A stretch of 64,000 nucleotides of DNA from Lachnospiraceae bacterium (lineage in GTDB: Bacteria; Bacillota; Clostridia; Lachnospirales; Lachnospiraceae), in NCBI GenBank assembly GCA_029008875.1, contig JAQXJP010000025.1:1-64000 (forward strand). Direction: 5' to 3'. The notes under the pieces were generated by a model that ran no database searches, was not told the origin of the DNA, and saw only the letters and a program-made list of their open reading frames with translations. This document shows positions 8,702 through 18,451 of the stretch, one piece after another (the first letter of the stretch is position 1; the number at the start of each line of letters is the position of its first letter). Position numbers and translations under genes: made by a program.

Positions 8702-10816
8702 ATGAAAGGACCAAAAACAAAAGAATCGAAAGAAAAACTGAAAAAGAGAGGCGTCGCAAAAAGAAAACAGGAGGTCAGGAGAGGCGGTATGTCAATCCGG
8801 TTACAACTCTTAATCGGATTTCTGGTTCCCATCTGTTTTATTGTGGCGGTTGGTATGATTTCCTATCTAAAGGCTTCCGAAGGCTTGACCGAAAATTACG
8901 AGAAATCTTCTATGACGGCACTGGAGATGACGGTCACCTCTTTGGATGAGGCCATGCAGTCCATTGTGACAAATACGTCAGAGTTGTCTCAAGATGCAAC
9001 GGTGATGGCATATTCCCTAGGCGGATACAGTTCGGATTCCTCAAAGGAAGCACAGGCAGAAAAAAGTATCCGGAACAACATCTGTGTAAAGGAAACCTCT
9101 ACCAATATGATAGATGCAATCCATGTGATCCCGATTGCGGAGAATGACATCATCACGACGAAAACTCTGGACTCGGTGGAAATCGATAGTTTTATTGCAG
9201 ATATGCCGGGCTCTGTTGATGGGGATCTCCTTGCGGACGGATATGTCCATTGGGGATCGACCCATAGTTTTGTGGATGAGCAAATGGGATTAAACAAGGA
9301 AGATTATGTCCTCTACTGCAGCAAATGTTTTTCCAGCGGATCCATTCAGGGGTTGGTGATTGTGGATATCAGTTCCAATGCGGTGTATGGACTTCTGGAG
9401 AAAATGGATGTGGGCGAGGGTGCCCAGGTATCCTTCATCACGGAGCAGGGGGATGAGATAAAATGCGGCGGTGAAATATCTCTTGCGGACACCGACTTTT
9501 ATCGGGAACTTGTAGAGGCCGGAATGGAGAGCACCTCGAAATACATCAATTACGAGGGAACCGACTATTTTTTTATGGCTTGCCAAAGCGAAGTGACAGG
9601 CGGATATATCGTCTCATTGGTACCGAAGGCGGTTATCACTAAAGGCTCGGAGAGCATCCAAAAAATTACGATTTTTATGGTTGCGGCAGCCTGTGTGATT
9701 GCGGTGCTTCTTTGTATGATAATCATTTCCAATATTACAAGAAATATTGGAAAGAGTGTTGCAAAGCTGGATCGGGTATCCCAGGGAGAATTGATTGAGG
9801 ATACGGTGAGATCCGGCCGCAAGAGCAACGAGTTCGGAAAGCTTCACGGGGCAATCGGAAACACCATAAGCCGAATCCGTGGACTGGTATTGACCGTGAA
9901 ACATATGATCGCAGAGGTGTCAACATCCGGCAAAAAGGTGAATGAATCAAGCCAAACCGTTGGAAATATGGTTCAGAATATGGGAAGCCAGGTGGAGGAG
10001 ATTCTGCAGAACATTGAAAAAGAGGACCAGGAAATATCCAGCTGCAACGATCAGATGGAGAAATTGTCTGTGAAGATTAAGCAGGTGAGCACCAGCATTC
10101 TCAATACGGTGAATCAGATTGACAGTTCCAGAGATGTGATCACTATGGGGAAGGATGCGGTGACGATTATGGCGCGGCAATCCATGGAGACTTCCACGGC
10201 AACGGACGAAGTCCAGAGGCAGGTTACCCAGCTTGGGGAAATGTTGGAAGAGATCAAAGCTTTTGTGAAAAGCATCCAAAATATTGCGGAGGAGACCAAT
10301 CTGCTCTCGCTCAACGCTTCTATTGAGGCGGCACGGGCAGGGGAAGAGGGAAAAGGATTTTCCGTGGTTGCGGAGGAGATTCGCAAGCTTGCGGATAATT
10401 CTGCAAAAACCGCCTGCTCCATCCAGGATGTGATAGAAGAAATTCAAGTATGCTCCGAAAGTGCAATCGATAAGGTCAAACAGGCGGAAAAGATCGTCGC
10501 ATCACAGGAAGAAAGCGTTTCCAATACTTCCCGGGCATTTGATTCCATCAATGATTTTATGGAGGCTCTGCTCCGGGATATGTCCGCGGTTACAGAGTCC
10601 GTGGAAGAGATGAACCAGGAACGAAAAGGAACCCTCGCCTCCATACGGGCTATCAGCGAGTTGTCGGAGAATATGGTTTCCTCCGTGAATCAGGTGAGCG
10701 ATTCTCTGGAACAGCAGATTTCCTCTGCGGAAATGCTGGGGGAGGAGGCAAAAAGCCTGGAGAAAAATATGCAGGAGCTGGAGGCGGCTGTCGCAGAATT
10801 TAAACTTGTTCAGTAG
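8702..10816 (+). CDS. Methyl-accepting chemotaxis protein
   Basis: TM - periplasmic sensor - TM - HAMP - signalling hairpin [43 protein letters not shown]. Confidence 0.95.
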   Translation: MKGPKTKESKEKLKKRGVAKRKQEVRRGGMSIRLQLLIGFLVPICFIVAVGMISYLKASEGLTENYEKSSMTALEMTVTSLDEAMQSIVTNTSELSQDATVMAYSLGGYSSDSSKEAQAEKSIRNNICVKETSTNMIDAIHVIPIAENDIITTKTLDSVEIDSFIADMPGSVDGDLLADGYVHWGSTHSFVDEQMGLNKEDYVLYCSKCFSSGSIQGLVIVDISSNAVYGLLEKMDVGEGAQVSFITEQGDEIKCGGEISLADTDFYRELVEAGMESTSKYINYEGTDYFFMACQSEVTGGYIVSLVPKAVITKGSESIQKITIFMVAAACVIAVLLCMIIISNITRNIGKSVAKLDRVSQGELIEDTVRSGRKSNEFGKLHGAIGNTISRIRGLVLTVKHMIAEVSTSGKKVNESSQTVGNMVQNMGSQVEEILQNIEKEDQEISSCNDQMEKLSVKIKQVSTSILNTVNQIDSSRDVITMGKDAVTIMARQSMETSTATDEVQRQVTQLGEMLEEIKAFVKSIQNIAEETNLLSLNASIEAARAGEEGKGFSVVAEEIRKLADNSAKTACSIQDVIEEIQVCSESAIDKVKQAEKIVASQEESVSNTSRAFDSINDFMEALLRDMSAVTESVEEMNQERKGTLASIRAISELSENMVSSVNQVSDSLEQQISSAEMLGEEAKSLEKNMQELEAAVAEFKLVQ

Positions 10817-10823
10817 GAAACAG

Positions 10824-11276
10824 ATGGAACTGCAAAATATATGGATTGGATTAGAGAGAACCATGGAACAAAACGGAGTGGAACAAATCGATTTTCCTGC
10901 AGAAGATTATCTCCCCCTTAAGGATTACGGGGCATGGCGTGTAGCGGTGCTCAAATACTGTGCAAATACCAGACTGGAGAATATTGATTGGATGCAAAAG
11001 CATTTGGAGACGGATGAGGTATTTGTGCTTCTGCAGGGAAATTGTACGTTATTGATTGCGGGGAAGGACGAAATCCCCGGAAATGTGAGGACAATCGAGA
11101 TGGAGCCCCATAGGATATACAGCATAAAGAAAGGGCATTGGCACAATCATGTATTGGATGAAGAGGGGGAGGTATTGATTGTGGAGAACCGGGATACTTC
11201 GGATGATAATTCCCCTGTCTACCATATGAATGACGAAGAGATTATGAGGATGCGCAGCGCTGTGAACCATCTGTAA
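10824..11276 (+). CDS. Cupin-like protein
   Basis: DEVFVLLQGNCTLLIAG...HRIYSIKKGHWHNHVLDEEGEVLIVEN; ATG 10824 follows the MCP end. Confidence 0.6.
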   Translation: MELQNIWIGLERTMEQNGVEQIDFPAEDYLPLKDYGAWRVAVLKYCANTRLENIDWMQKHLETDEVFVLLQGNCTLLIAGKDEIPGNVRTIEMEPHRIYSIKKGHWHNHVLDEEGEVLIVENRDTSDDNSPVYHMNDEEIMRMRSAVNHL

Positions 11277-11318
11277 GAAGAGCCCGGAAAGAGTTGTATA
11301 TGGAATAAGTATCAGAGC

Positions 11319-11357
11319 GTATCACGCTGTCAATTTGTGGCAGCGTGATACTTTTTT
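11319..11357 (+). terminator. Rho-independent terminator
   Basis: GTATCACGCTG...CAGCGTGATAC + T-tract. Confidence 0.8.
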
Positions 11358-11427
11358 GGCTATAGCGGTTGACAGTATCTGTATAATAAAGATAAAGTAA
11401 AAGTACAATTTTTTTAGGAGCGATAAG

Positions 11428-12075
11428 ATGAGATTACGAAATATACCGGGCGCGGATGAGATTGTGTCCAACAGCGAGTACTGTATTCAGGACCCTGCAG
11501 CCCATAGGGGCAATTGGAGCGAAATGCTTGGCAATGCCAACCCCATCCACATTGAGGTGGGAATGGGCAAGGGAAGGTTCATCATGGATTTGGCGGCCCT
11601 TCACCCGGATATCAACTATATCGGAATTGAGAGATATACAAGCGTACTGCTTCGGGCGGTGCAGAAAATGCAGGAGAACCCGCTTCCCAACGTCCATTTT
11701 CTCTGCGTTGACGCGGCCACGCTCCCGGAAATCTTCGGGGAGGGCGAAGTGAATCGAATCTATTTGAATTTCTCGGATCCATGGCCCAAGGATCGCCATG
11801 CCAGAAGGCGATTGACTTCCGCAGAGTTTTTGGCGAGATATGATCAGTTTTTGGCAGGGGATGGAAGGATAGAATTCAAGACGGACAATCAGGATTTATT
11901 TACCTTTTCGCTGGGGGAAGTGGAGGCATCCGAGATATGGAAGGTGGACGCTTCCACTAGGGATTTACATAACAATCCGGTCTTAAATGAAGGAAATGTT
12001 ATGACCGAGTACGAGGAGAAGTTTTCCTCCAAAGGGAATCCTATCTGTAAGATGATTGCTTTCCGTAAGGGATAA
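11428..12075 (+). CDS. trmB: tRNA (guanine-N7-)-methyltransferase
   Basis: IEVGMGKGRFIMDLA, YLNFSDPWPKDRHARRRLT. Confidence 0.95.
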   Translation: MRLRNIPGADEIVSNSEYCIQDPAAHRGNWSEMLGNANPIHIEVGMGKGRFIMDLAALHPDINYIGIERYTSVLLRAVQKMQENPLPNVHFLCVDAATLPEIFGEGEVNRIYLNFSDPWPKDRHARRRLTSAEFLARYDQFLAGDGRIEFKTDNQDLFTFSLGEVEASEIWKVDASTRDLHNNPVLNEGNVMTEYEEKFSSKGNPICKMIAFRKG

Positions 12076-12116
12076 TCGGGGCGAAAAATGGAAGTGTGAT
12101 ATAGGGATTAGAGAGT

Positions 12117-13529
12117 ATGGGAATGAAGAAAAAAATCGCAATAAGGATTGCAGCGGCAGTCCTTGGGATATTATGTTTTGTCGGTGCCGCAAGACCGGTT
12201 TCGGTGTCGGCGGAGGATTACTGGCCAAGTGAACCGTATATTGACAGCCCAAGTGCCATGGTCATTGAAATCAATACGGGAACCGTTCTCTATGAGAAAA
12301 ATTCCCACGATCGAAATTATCCGGCAAGTATCACCAAGATTATGACAACCATGCTTGCAATCGAGAACTGCAGCATGGACGAGACGGTTGTCTTTTCCTA
12401 TGACGCTGTCTATGGTGGAAATGAGGGGGATACTTCACATATCGCAAGAAATATGGATGAGGAGCTCACCATGGAGCAATGCCTGTATGCGGTGATGCTG
12501 GAGTCCGCCAATGAGTGTGCATATGCGGCGGCAGAGCATGTGGGGGAAAAGCTGGGCGGAGACTACCGAACCTTTGTGGATTTGATGAATGAAAGAGCCC
12601 GGGAATTGGGCTGTACTGACACTCATTTCAACAACGCAAACGGCCTCCCGGATCAGGAGCATTGGACAAGCGCACATGATATGGCCCTGATTGCGCAGGC
12701 AGCATACAAGAACGAGACTTTTCGAACCATCACGGGGAGCACGGCATATACCATCCCTGTGACGAATAAATGTCCGGAGCCCTATTATTGCCACAATCAT
12801 CACAAGATGATCTATCCGTGGCAGGGAGATTACAAGTATCTGTACGAATATTGCACCGGCGGAAAAACGGGATACACCGCGGCTGCAAACAGCACACTGG
12901 TGTCGTATGCAGAGAAGGATGGAATGGCGCTGGTCTGTGTGATTATGAATGCGCAATCCCCGTCCCATTTTACGGATACAAGAGCTCTGTTTGATTACTG
13001 TTTTGACAATTTCCAAGCGGTGAACATTGCGGAGAATGAGGAAGCGGTTTCGGATGACGGATTGAGCAATGCCGGAGTATTGAACAATAACGGAGCATTT
13101 GTGGAGTTGGATCAAAACGCATATATCATTCTCCCGAAAAATGCACAGTTTTCCGATGCGACCTTCACCCTTGAGACAAATATTGACAGCAAGACAATCG
13201 CAAGGCTGAATTATGAATACGCCGGCAGAAGTGTTGGAAATGCCACCATTGTCACCAGTGGTGTCCGGGCGGAGCAAAATCCCCTGGAGAAGGAAGAGAA
13301 TACGGATTCCAACATTAAGGTGATTCAGATTAAGCCAATATGGATTTTTTTGATTCTTGTCATGTTGGGAGTTCTGGCAGTGCTCATCTATTTTGGGAAG
13401 CGGTTGTACGATAACTTCTATGTGATCCGGCATACTATTGAGACAAAGCGGGAGCAGAAAAGAAGATTCCGGGAGATTCACGTGCCGAAACACAGAAAAC
13501 GTCGACGCCGGGACAGATTATTCAAATAA
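12117..13529 (+). CDS. D-alanyl-D-alanine carboxypeptidase
   Basis: SITKIMTTMLAIE (SxxK), SANECAYA (SxN), TGGKTGYT (KTG); C-terminal TM. Confidence 0.93.
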   Translation: MGMKKKIAIRIAAAVLGILCFVGAARPVSVSAEDYWPSEPYIDSPSAMVIEINTGTVLYEKNSHDRNYPASITKIMTTMLAIENCSMDETVVFSYDAVYGGNEGDTSHIARNMDEELTMEQCLYAVMLESANECAYAAAEHVGEKLGGDYRTFVDLMNERARELGCTDTHFNNANGLPDQEHWTSAHDMALIAQAAYKNETFRTITGSTAYTIPVTNKCPEPYYCHNHHKMIYPWQGDYKYLYEYCTGGKTGYTAAANSTLVSYAEKDGMALVCVIMNAQSPSHFTDTRALFDYCFDNFQAVNIAENEEAVSDDGLSNAGVLNNNGAFVELDQNAYIILPKNAQFSDATFTLETNIDSKTIARLNYEYAGRSVGNATIVTSGVRAEQNPLEKEENTDSNIKVIQIKPIWIFLILVMLGVLAVLIYFGKRLYDNFYVIRHTIETKREQKRRFREIHVPKHRKRRRRDRLFK

Positions 13530-13575
13530 AATCTGTCTTAAGAGACAAAAAGGACAAATATTTACGACAGAAACA

Positions 13576-13617
13576 AAAGAACCGACAGAATTGGAGAAAT
13601 AATTCTGTCGGTTCTTT
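13576..13617. terminator. Terminator between convergent genes
   Basis: AAAAGAACCGACAGAATT...AATTCTGTCGGTTCTTT. Confidence 0.8.
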
Positions 13618-13642
13618 GCTATTCGACATCGATTCAAAAGCG

Positions 13643-14149
13643 TTAAATTGTCAGACTATTTAATAAAATGAGTAGCTGATTCTTATTTTGGGTGTAAATA
13701 ATGAGGCCGTTTGAGGTTTCCAGGATAGTCAGAAATTTGCCCCGGAAGGTTTCCGAGGTATCCAGGATGTGCGTCAGGTAGGAGCGCATGGGAGCATCGG
13801 CGGTAAGGAAAACAGTCTCATAATTTTCCATGGGATCTATGGTGACGTGAGCCAGGGAGAAGGCGCGGGAGATTTCCTTCTCCTGATCTAATTGGGCTAC
13901 GGTCTTGTTGACGATAAAATAGCCGTGCTCATCCTTGGGCATGTCCAATGCTTTTATGGCCCGTTGCACCTGCTTGGTCAATGCGTCCGATGCGGGGTAG
14001 AGAGATTCAAAGTAACTCATAAAATCCGATGCGGATTTAAAGGTTTTGTTGGTTCCGTGTTGCAGAACCTCCGTCATAAGGATTCTTTTGATGATGCCCT
14101 CGCAGGTTTCCCTGGAAGGATTTTTCCGAATTGATGTTCCTTGATCCAT
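13643..14149 (-). CDS. Divergent ArgR-like protein (wHTH + ligand/oligomerisation-like C-terminus)
   Basis: NYETVFLTADAPMRSYLTHILD...LETSNGLIIYTQNKNQLLILLNSL resembles the ArgR C-domain layout; SD TTTTTCCTCC (minus strand) supports ATG 14149. Confidence 0.45.
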   Translation of the reverse strand: MDQGTSIRKNPSRETCEGIIKRILMTEVLQHGTNKTFKSASDFMSYFESLYPASDALTKQVQRAIKALDMPKDEHGYFIVNKTVAQLDQEKEISRAFSLAHVTIDPMENYETVFLTADAPMRSYLTHILDTSETFRGKFLTILETSNGLIIYTQNKNQLLILLNSLTI

Positions 14150-14194
14150 TTTTCCTCCGAATCTGTCATATCTGTAAAAAACGACAAAATTGAA

Positions 14195-14217
14195 TGTCCT
14201 AATAGTATAATAGGACA
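14195..14217. promoter_or_regulatory. Inverted repeat TGTCCTA-N9-TAGGACA in a divergent promoter region
   Basis: Perfect 7-bp arms between divergent genes. Confidence 0.45.
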
Positions 14218-14318
14218 AAAACAAGAAAAAATCAACGACAATATACCATATTGACGTATAGGGAAAACAACAGTAAAATGTAATAAGTTACCAAGTGAAA
14301 AAATGTGGAGCGGAAAAA

Positions 14319-14924
14319 ATGACACGAGAAGATATTCTGAAAAAAATCAAGGAAGAGATGGAAAAGAGCGGCGGAATTGTGCGGAAAGAACAGCTTTGCG
14401 ACCTAGGAATTGATTATCGAAGAATTCTGAACTTTGTGGAATCCGGGGAGCTTATCCGTATCAAGAACGGATATTACACGGACAGAATGGATCGGTTTAC
14501 GGAGGAGGAATTAATCGCGAAGCTGTTTCCGGATGCGCTGCTCTGCATGGAAAGCGCGTTGTATGCCTACGGCTACATCAAGGAGAAACCCTACGCTTGG
14601 AGGCTTGCGGTGGACAAGAACACTTCCAAGTCCAGATTTCATATGGATTATCCCAAGGTGATTCCCTACTATACGGAGCCGGAGGCTTTGGAGATGGGAG
14701 CGACCACCATGGATATTCAGGGCAACTCCTTTGCAATCTATGATAGAGAGCGGGTTATCTGCGACTGCCTGAAGTATGAGAGCAAGATGGACCGGGAGAC
14801 TTTCCGCAGCGCGATTCAGGCGTACATCCGGGACGAGAGTAAGGATATTTCCCTGCTGATGGAATACGCAAAAGCCAGGAAAGTGGTTAAGAAGGTGCAG
14901 AGTATGATCGGAGTCTGGCTGTAG
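14319..14924 (+). CDS. AbiEi-like antitoxin domain protein (type IV toxin-antitoxin family)
   Basis: N-terminal wHTH (GGIVRKEQLCDLGIDYRRILNFVESGELIRIKNGYY) and AbiEi C-domain features (CMESALYAYGY, YDRERVICDCLKY). Confidence 0.8.
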   Translation: MTREDILKKIKEEMEKSGGIVRKEQLCDLGIDYRRILNFVESGELIRIKNGYYTDRMDRFTEEELIAKLFPDALLCMESALYAYGYIKEKPYAWRLAVDKNTSKSRFHMDYPKVIPYYTEPEALEMGATTMDIQGNSFAIYDRERVICDCLKYESKMDRETFRSAIQAYIRDESKDISLLMEYAKARKVVKKVQSMIGVWL

Positions 14925-14935
14925 AGGAGATTGGA

Positions 14936-15841
14936 ATGAAGGTTGGGGTAAATTGTTCTCCCGCTTTGAAGGAGAAAAGTCAAGAATTGAGCCTGCCATT
15001 TGCCGATCTGCTGCGGGGGTATCTGGTGGAAGATTTTTTGGGTCGTGTATACGAATCCCCCTTCTGTGAGAATCTGTGGCTGATCAATGAGGATGCCATC
15101 GGGGTGGAACATTATGTGGCGAAGCAGGAGAGACCGCTGTTGTTTTTCTATGCGGAGAGCGGAAAGAGGATGGATGAGACCCGGATGATTCCGGGACAAA
15201 AGCTGTCGCCGCAACTGATGAATGTTCTGGAAGAGGCTATTTTGCAAAAGCGGACAGACGTCATATGGAGGATAGAACAGGAAAACGGGGCCGATTTCTT
15301 CGGATTGCAGCTGGAGGGGGAATTTTGTGATATGAAGGTTCCGCTCTATGTGCGGATTCAAAGGATTTCCATGGCAGAGGGAAGACCCACCAAACGGGAA
15401 TTTCTGCCGTTTATGGATCCCAGCAGAAGGTTTCCCATCTACATCTATGCCCGGGAGAATCGTCTGGGGGAATATCTGTATGAGATTGTGAAGAAGTTGG
15501 AACTGATCTCGGACATGGGCCCCTATGATGCGGTGAACCAAATTCTGAAATCAGAGCCGGTGAGCGGGCGCCATATCTTGGAGAAATTGCAGCAGTTGTC
15601 AGAGGGCGAGCCTCAGGTGCGGCGGGAAAAGCGGCTGGAGCAGTTGGAGGAATATCTGGACTATACCTACATGCGCAAGCGCTGGCAACAGTACGAGAGA
15701 GTGCATCGCAGAGAGCCGGAACCCTGGGAGGATGTGATGGCCAGGGTGCTTTGCTTTTTGCGGCCCACATGGGGCGCGCTGTGCCGCAATGAAATCTTCT
15801 TTGATGATTGGATGCCGGAGCTTGGAAGATTTCTCGGATAA
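14936..15841 (+). CDS. AbiEii-like partner, lacking recognisable nucleotidyltransferase motifs
   Basis: Directly downstream of AbiEi; layout SPALKEKSQ...LRGYLVEDFLGRVYES...ENRLGEYLYEIVKKLELISDMGPYDAVNQIL...WQQYERVHRREPEPWEDVMARVLCFLRP resembles AbiEii. Confidence 0.5.
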   Translation: MKVGVNCSPALKEKSQELSLPFADLLRGYLVEDFLGRVYESPFCENLWLINEDAIGVEHYVAKQERPLLFFYAESGKRMDETRMIPGQKLSPQLMNVLEEAILQKRTDVIWRIEQENGADFFGLQLEGEFCDMKVPLYVRIQRISMAEGRPTKREFLPFMDPSRRFPIYIYARENRLGEYLYEIVKKLELISDMGPYDAVNQILKSEPVSGRHILEKLQQLSEGEPQVRREKRLEQLEEYLDYTYMRKRWQQYERVHRREPEPWEDVMARVLCFLRPTWGALCRNEIFFDDWMPELGRFLG

Positions 15842-15900
15842 CTTGAGTTTTTCGTCGGTTTCATATTATAATAGTAAGAAGGATTTGGAGAGGAATCGTT

Positions 15901-17322
15901 GTGCTTGATCAAAAGTTGAAGGCATATGCACAATCGAATATTTATCCATGGCACATGCCGGGGCATAAGAGAATTCCCCTGGACGATGGAAATCCCTATG
16001 AGATTGACATCACAGAGATAGACGGATTTGACAATCTCCATGGCGCGAAGGGGATTCTGGCGGAGGCACAGGACCGGGCTGCCCAGCTGTACGGCGCCCA
16101 AAAGTCATACTATCTGGTCAACGGAAGTACCTGCGGGCTGCTGGCAGCAGTGTGTGCAAGCTGTAAGCGGGGCGGACGAATCCTGGTGGCCAGAAACTGC
16201 CACCACGCGGTGTACCATGCAATCTCCATCTGGAATCTGGAGGCGGACTACCTGTATCCCGGGATGACGGATGTGGGAATTGTAGGGGATATTTCGGCGC
16301 GGACAGTGGAGAAGGCGTTGCAGGAGAGCACCTACGATGCCCTGTTGATTACCTCCCCCACCTACGACGGTGTGGTGTCGGATATAGCTGCGATTGCAAG
16401 AGTGGCACACGCCCATGGAATTCCGCTCATCGTGGATGAAGCCCACGGAGCGCACTTTGGGGTCAGTGAGTTGTTTCCGAAGAGTGCCGTAACCCAGGGC
16501 GCAGATATTGTGATACAGAGTATGCACAAGACGTTGCCCTCCATGACCCAGACCGCACTGTTGCATTTGTGCAGCAATCTGGTACAGCCAAGGGAAGTGG
16601 AACGCTACTTGAACTATTTTGAGACCAGCTCCCCTTCCTATGTGTTGATGGCGGGGATGGAGAGATGTATCCGAAAGTTGATCCGGGAGGGGCCGCTTCT
16701 GTATGAGGGCTTCTACAACAGACTGTGCGCTTTTTATGATAAAACCGCAGCGCTACAGCATTTGCGGGTGATGGAACCGCGGGATTTACGGGGGCTGTTT
16801 TACAGGATGGATCCGTCCAAAATATTGATTTTTACCGATGGATATTCTGTCAGCGGGCCACAGTTGCATCAGATCCTCTTGAGAGAATACGGATTGCAGA
16901 TGGAGATGGCATCCGTGGATTATGTGCTTGCCATGTCCAGCATTATGGATACCGAGGAAGCCTTTGGGCGGTTGGAAAAAGCGCTGTATGCCATTGACGC
17001 TGCGCTCCCGGCAGGTGAGGATGGCGCTTTCGCGGCGAGAAAACGGGAAATCGGGAATATATACACCCCGGTTCCGGCGCGAATGACCATCGGGGAGGCG
17101 GAGGAAGTTTCTCGGAGAGCGATGGAGGATGTGGCATCGGAAGATGCGGTGGGGAGAATTTCCGCGGAGTTTGTGTATCTGTATCCGCCGGGAATTCCGA
17201 TTTTGGCCCCCGGGGAAGAAATCTTGGAAAAAACCGTCAAAGATATAGAGAACTGCAAGGTATTGGGGCTTGAGGTGCAAAATATGACAGCGGACGGAAG
17301 GTTCCGTGTGCTCGGGCGGTAG
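15901..17322 (+). CDS. Orn/Lys/Arg decarboxylase-family PLP enzyme
   Basis: YPWHMPGHKR, LVNGSTCGLLAAV, VDEAHGAHFGVSELFP, QSMHKTLPSMTQTALLH. Confidence 0.93.
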   Translation: MLDQKLKAYAQSNIYPWHMPGHKRIPLDDGNPYEIDITEIDGFDNLHGAKGILAEAQDRAAQLYGAQKSYYLVNGSTCGLLAAVCASCKRGGRILVARNCHHAVYHAISIWNLEADYLYPGMTDVGIVGDISARTVEKALQESTYDALLITSPTYDGVVSDIAAIARVAHAHGIPLIVDEAHGAHFGVSELFPKSAVTQGADIVIQSMHKTLPSMTQTALLHLCSNLVQPREVERYLNYFETSSPSYVLMAGMERCIRKLIREGPLLYEGFYNRLCAFYDKTAALQHLRVMEPRDLRGLFYRMDPSKILIFTDGYSVSGPQLHQILLREYGLQMEMASVDYVLAMSSIMDTEEAFGRLEKALYAIDAALPAGEDGAFAARKREIGNIYTPVPARMTIGEAEEVSRRAMEDVASEDAVGRISAEFVYLYPPGIPILAPGEEILEKTVKDIENCKVLGLEVQNMTADGRFRVLGR

Positions 17323-17332
17323 AGGAAGATAT

Positions 17333-17920
17333 ATGGGCAAGATATTTTGTCTCATGGGAAAGAGTGCAACCGGAAAAGATACCATCTATGCACAGCTTTT
17401 TCATAGCGAAGGTTTTCAACTGAAAAAAATTATTCCCTACACCACCAGACCCATTCGGGAAGGGGAGGAAGAGGGAAGAGAATATTTTTTCTGCGATGAG
17501 GACAAGGTGCAACAGTTGGAGCGGGCCGGAAAAATCATCGAGCTGCGATCCTATCACACAGTCTACGGGGAATGGAAGTATTTTACAGCAGATGACGGAC
17601 AGTTTGATTTGGACAAGGACAGCTACCTGACCATCGGAACCCTGGAGGCTTACTTGGGAATGCGGGCTTACTTCGGAGCCGGAAAAGTGGTTCCTATCTA
17701 TGTGGAAGTGGAAGATGGGGAGCGGCTCATGCGGGCAATCGCAAGGGAGAAAAGCCAGACCATTCCCAAATACGAGGAAATGTGCCGCAGATTTTTGGCG
17801 GATGCGGAAGATTTTTCCGAGAAGAATTTGGAAAAGGCCGGAATTTCGGTCAGATTTGAGAATCGGAATGTGCAGGAAACCATCGAGGAAATTCGGGGAT
17901 ATATCCAGCAGATGCTTTAG
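17333..17920 (+). CDS. Guanylate kinase family protein
   Basis: GKSATGKDTIYAQL P-loop, YTTRPIREGEEEGREYFFC. Confidence 0.85.
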   Translation: MGKIFCLMGKSATGKDTIYAQLFHSEGFQLKKIIPYTTRPIREGEEEGREYFFCDEDKVQQLERAGKIIELRSYHTVYGEWKYFTADDGQFDLDKDSYLTIGTLEAYLGMRAYFGAGKVVPIYVEVEDGERLMRAIAREKSQTIPKYEEMCRRFLADAEDFSEKNLEKAGISVRFENRNVQETIEEIRGYIQQML

Positions 17921-17966
17921 GCGGAAGGTTGTTTGAATAGAACGCACGAACGTAAGGAGAGGCGGC

Positions 17967-18407
17967 ATGGAAATCAAAGTCGGAGATGTCAATCCAATTA
18001 CACAGGTTCCGGATACCGGCAAAACGGTGGCGGGGGATGGTTCCTTCAAATTTACTTTGGCCAGTGCCATCACGGATGCCGAGCTGCAGGCAAAGGTGGA
18101 CGCCCTCATGGAGGATATCACTGCCCAGGGCAACCGCATTGCGGAGCATATGGACATCCGGGATATGAAAAAATATCGGGGATTGATTCAGGAGTTCTTG
18201 AACGAGGTGGTTTACCGATCCCACAAATTTTCCAGGGAGAATTTCCTGGACCGCAGGGGAAGACACAGAGTGTACGGAATCATCAAGCTCATTGACAGCA
18301 ATCTGGACGAGTTGGCCAGCGAGTTGGTGGCGGATGAGAAGGACCACATTTCCATCTTGGCCAGAATCGGGGAAATCAGCGGATTGCTTTTAGATATTCT
18401 CACTTAG
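17967..18407 (+). CDS. YaaR family protein (DUF327)
   Basis: [12 protein letters not shown]-like motif, position before holB. Confidence 0.8.
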   Translation: MEIKVGDVNPITQVPDTGKTVAGDGSFKFTLASAITDAELQAKVDALMEDITAQGNRIAEHMDIRDMKKYRGLIQEFLNEVVYRSHKFSRENFLDRRGRHRVYGIIKLIDSNLDELASELVADEKDHISILARIGEISGLLLDILT

Positions 18408-18451
18408 GCAGAAAGCGAAATCTATATTACGAAAAAGAAAGGAGACTTTTT

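Noticed and set aside
11369-11387. TTGACA and TATAAT before trmB
   Set aside because: Only 7 bp apart, so they cannot be a -35/-10 pair.
12435-13493. 352-aa minus-strand ORF antisense to the carboxypeptidase
   Set aside because: Mirror frame; the plus-strand product has all SxxK/SxN/KTG motifs.
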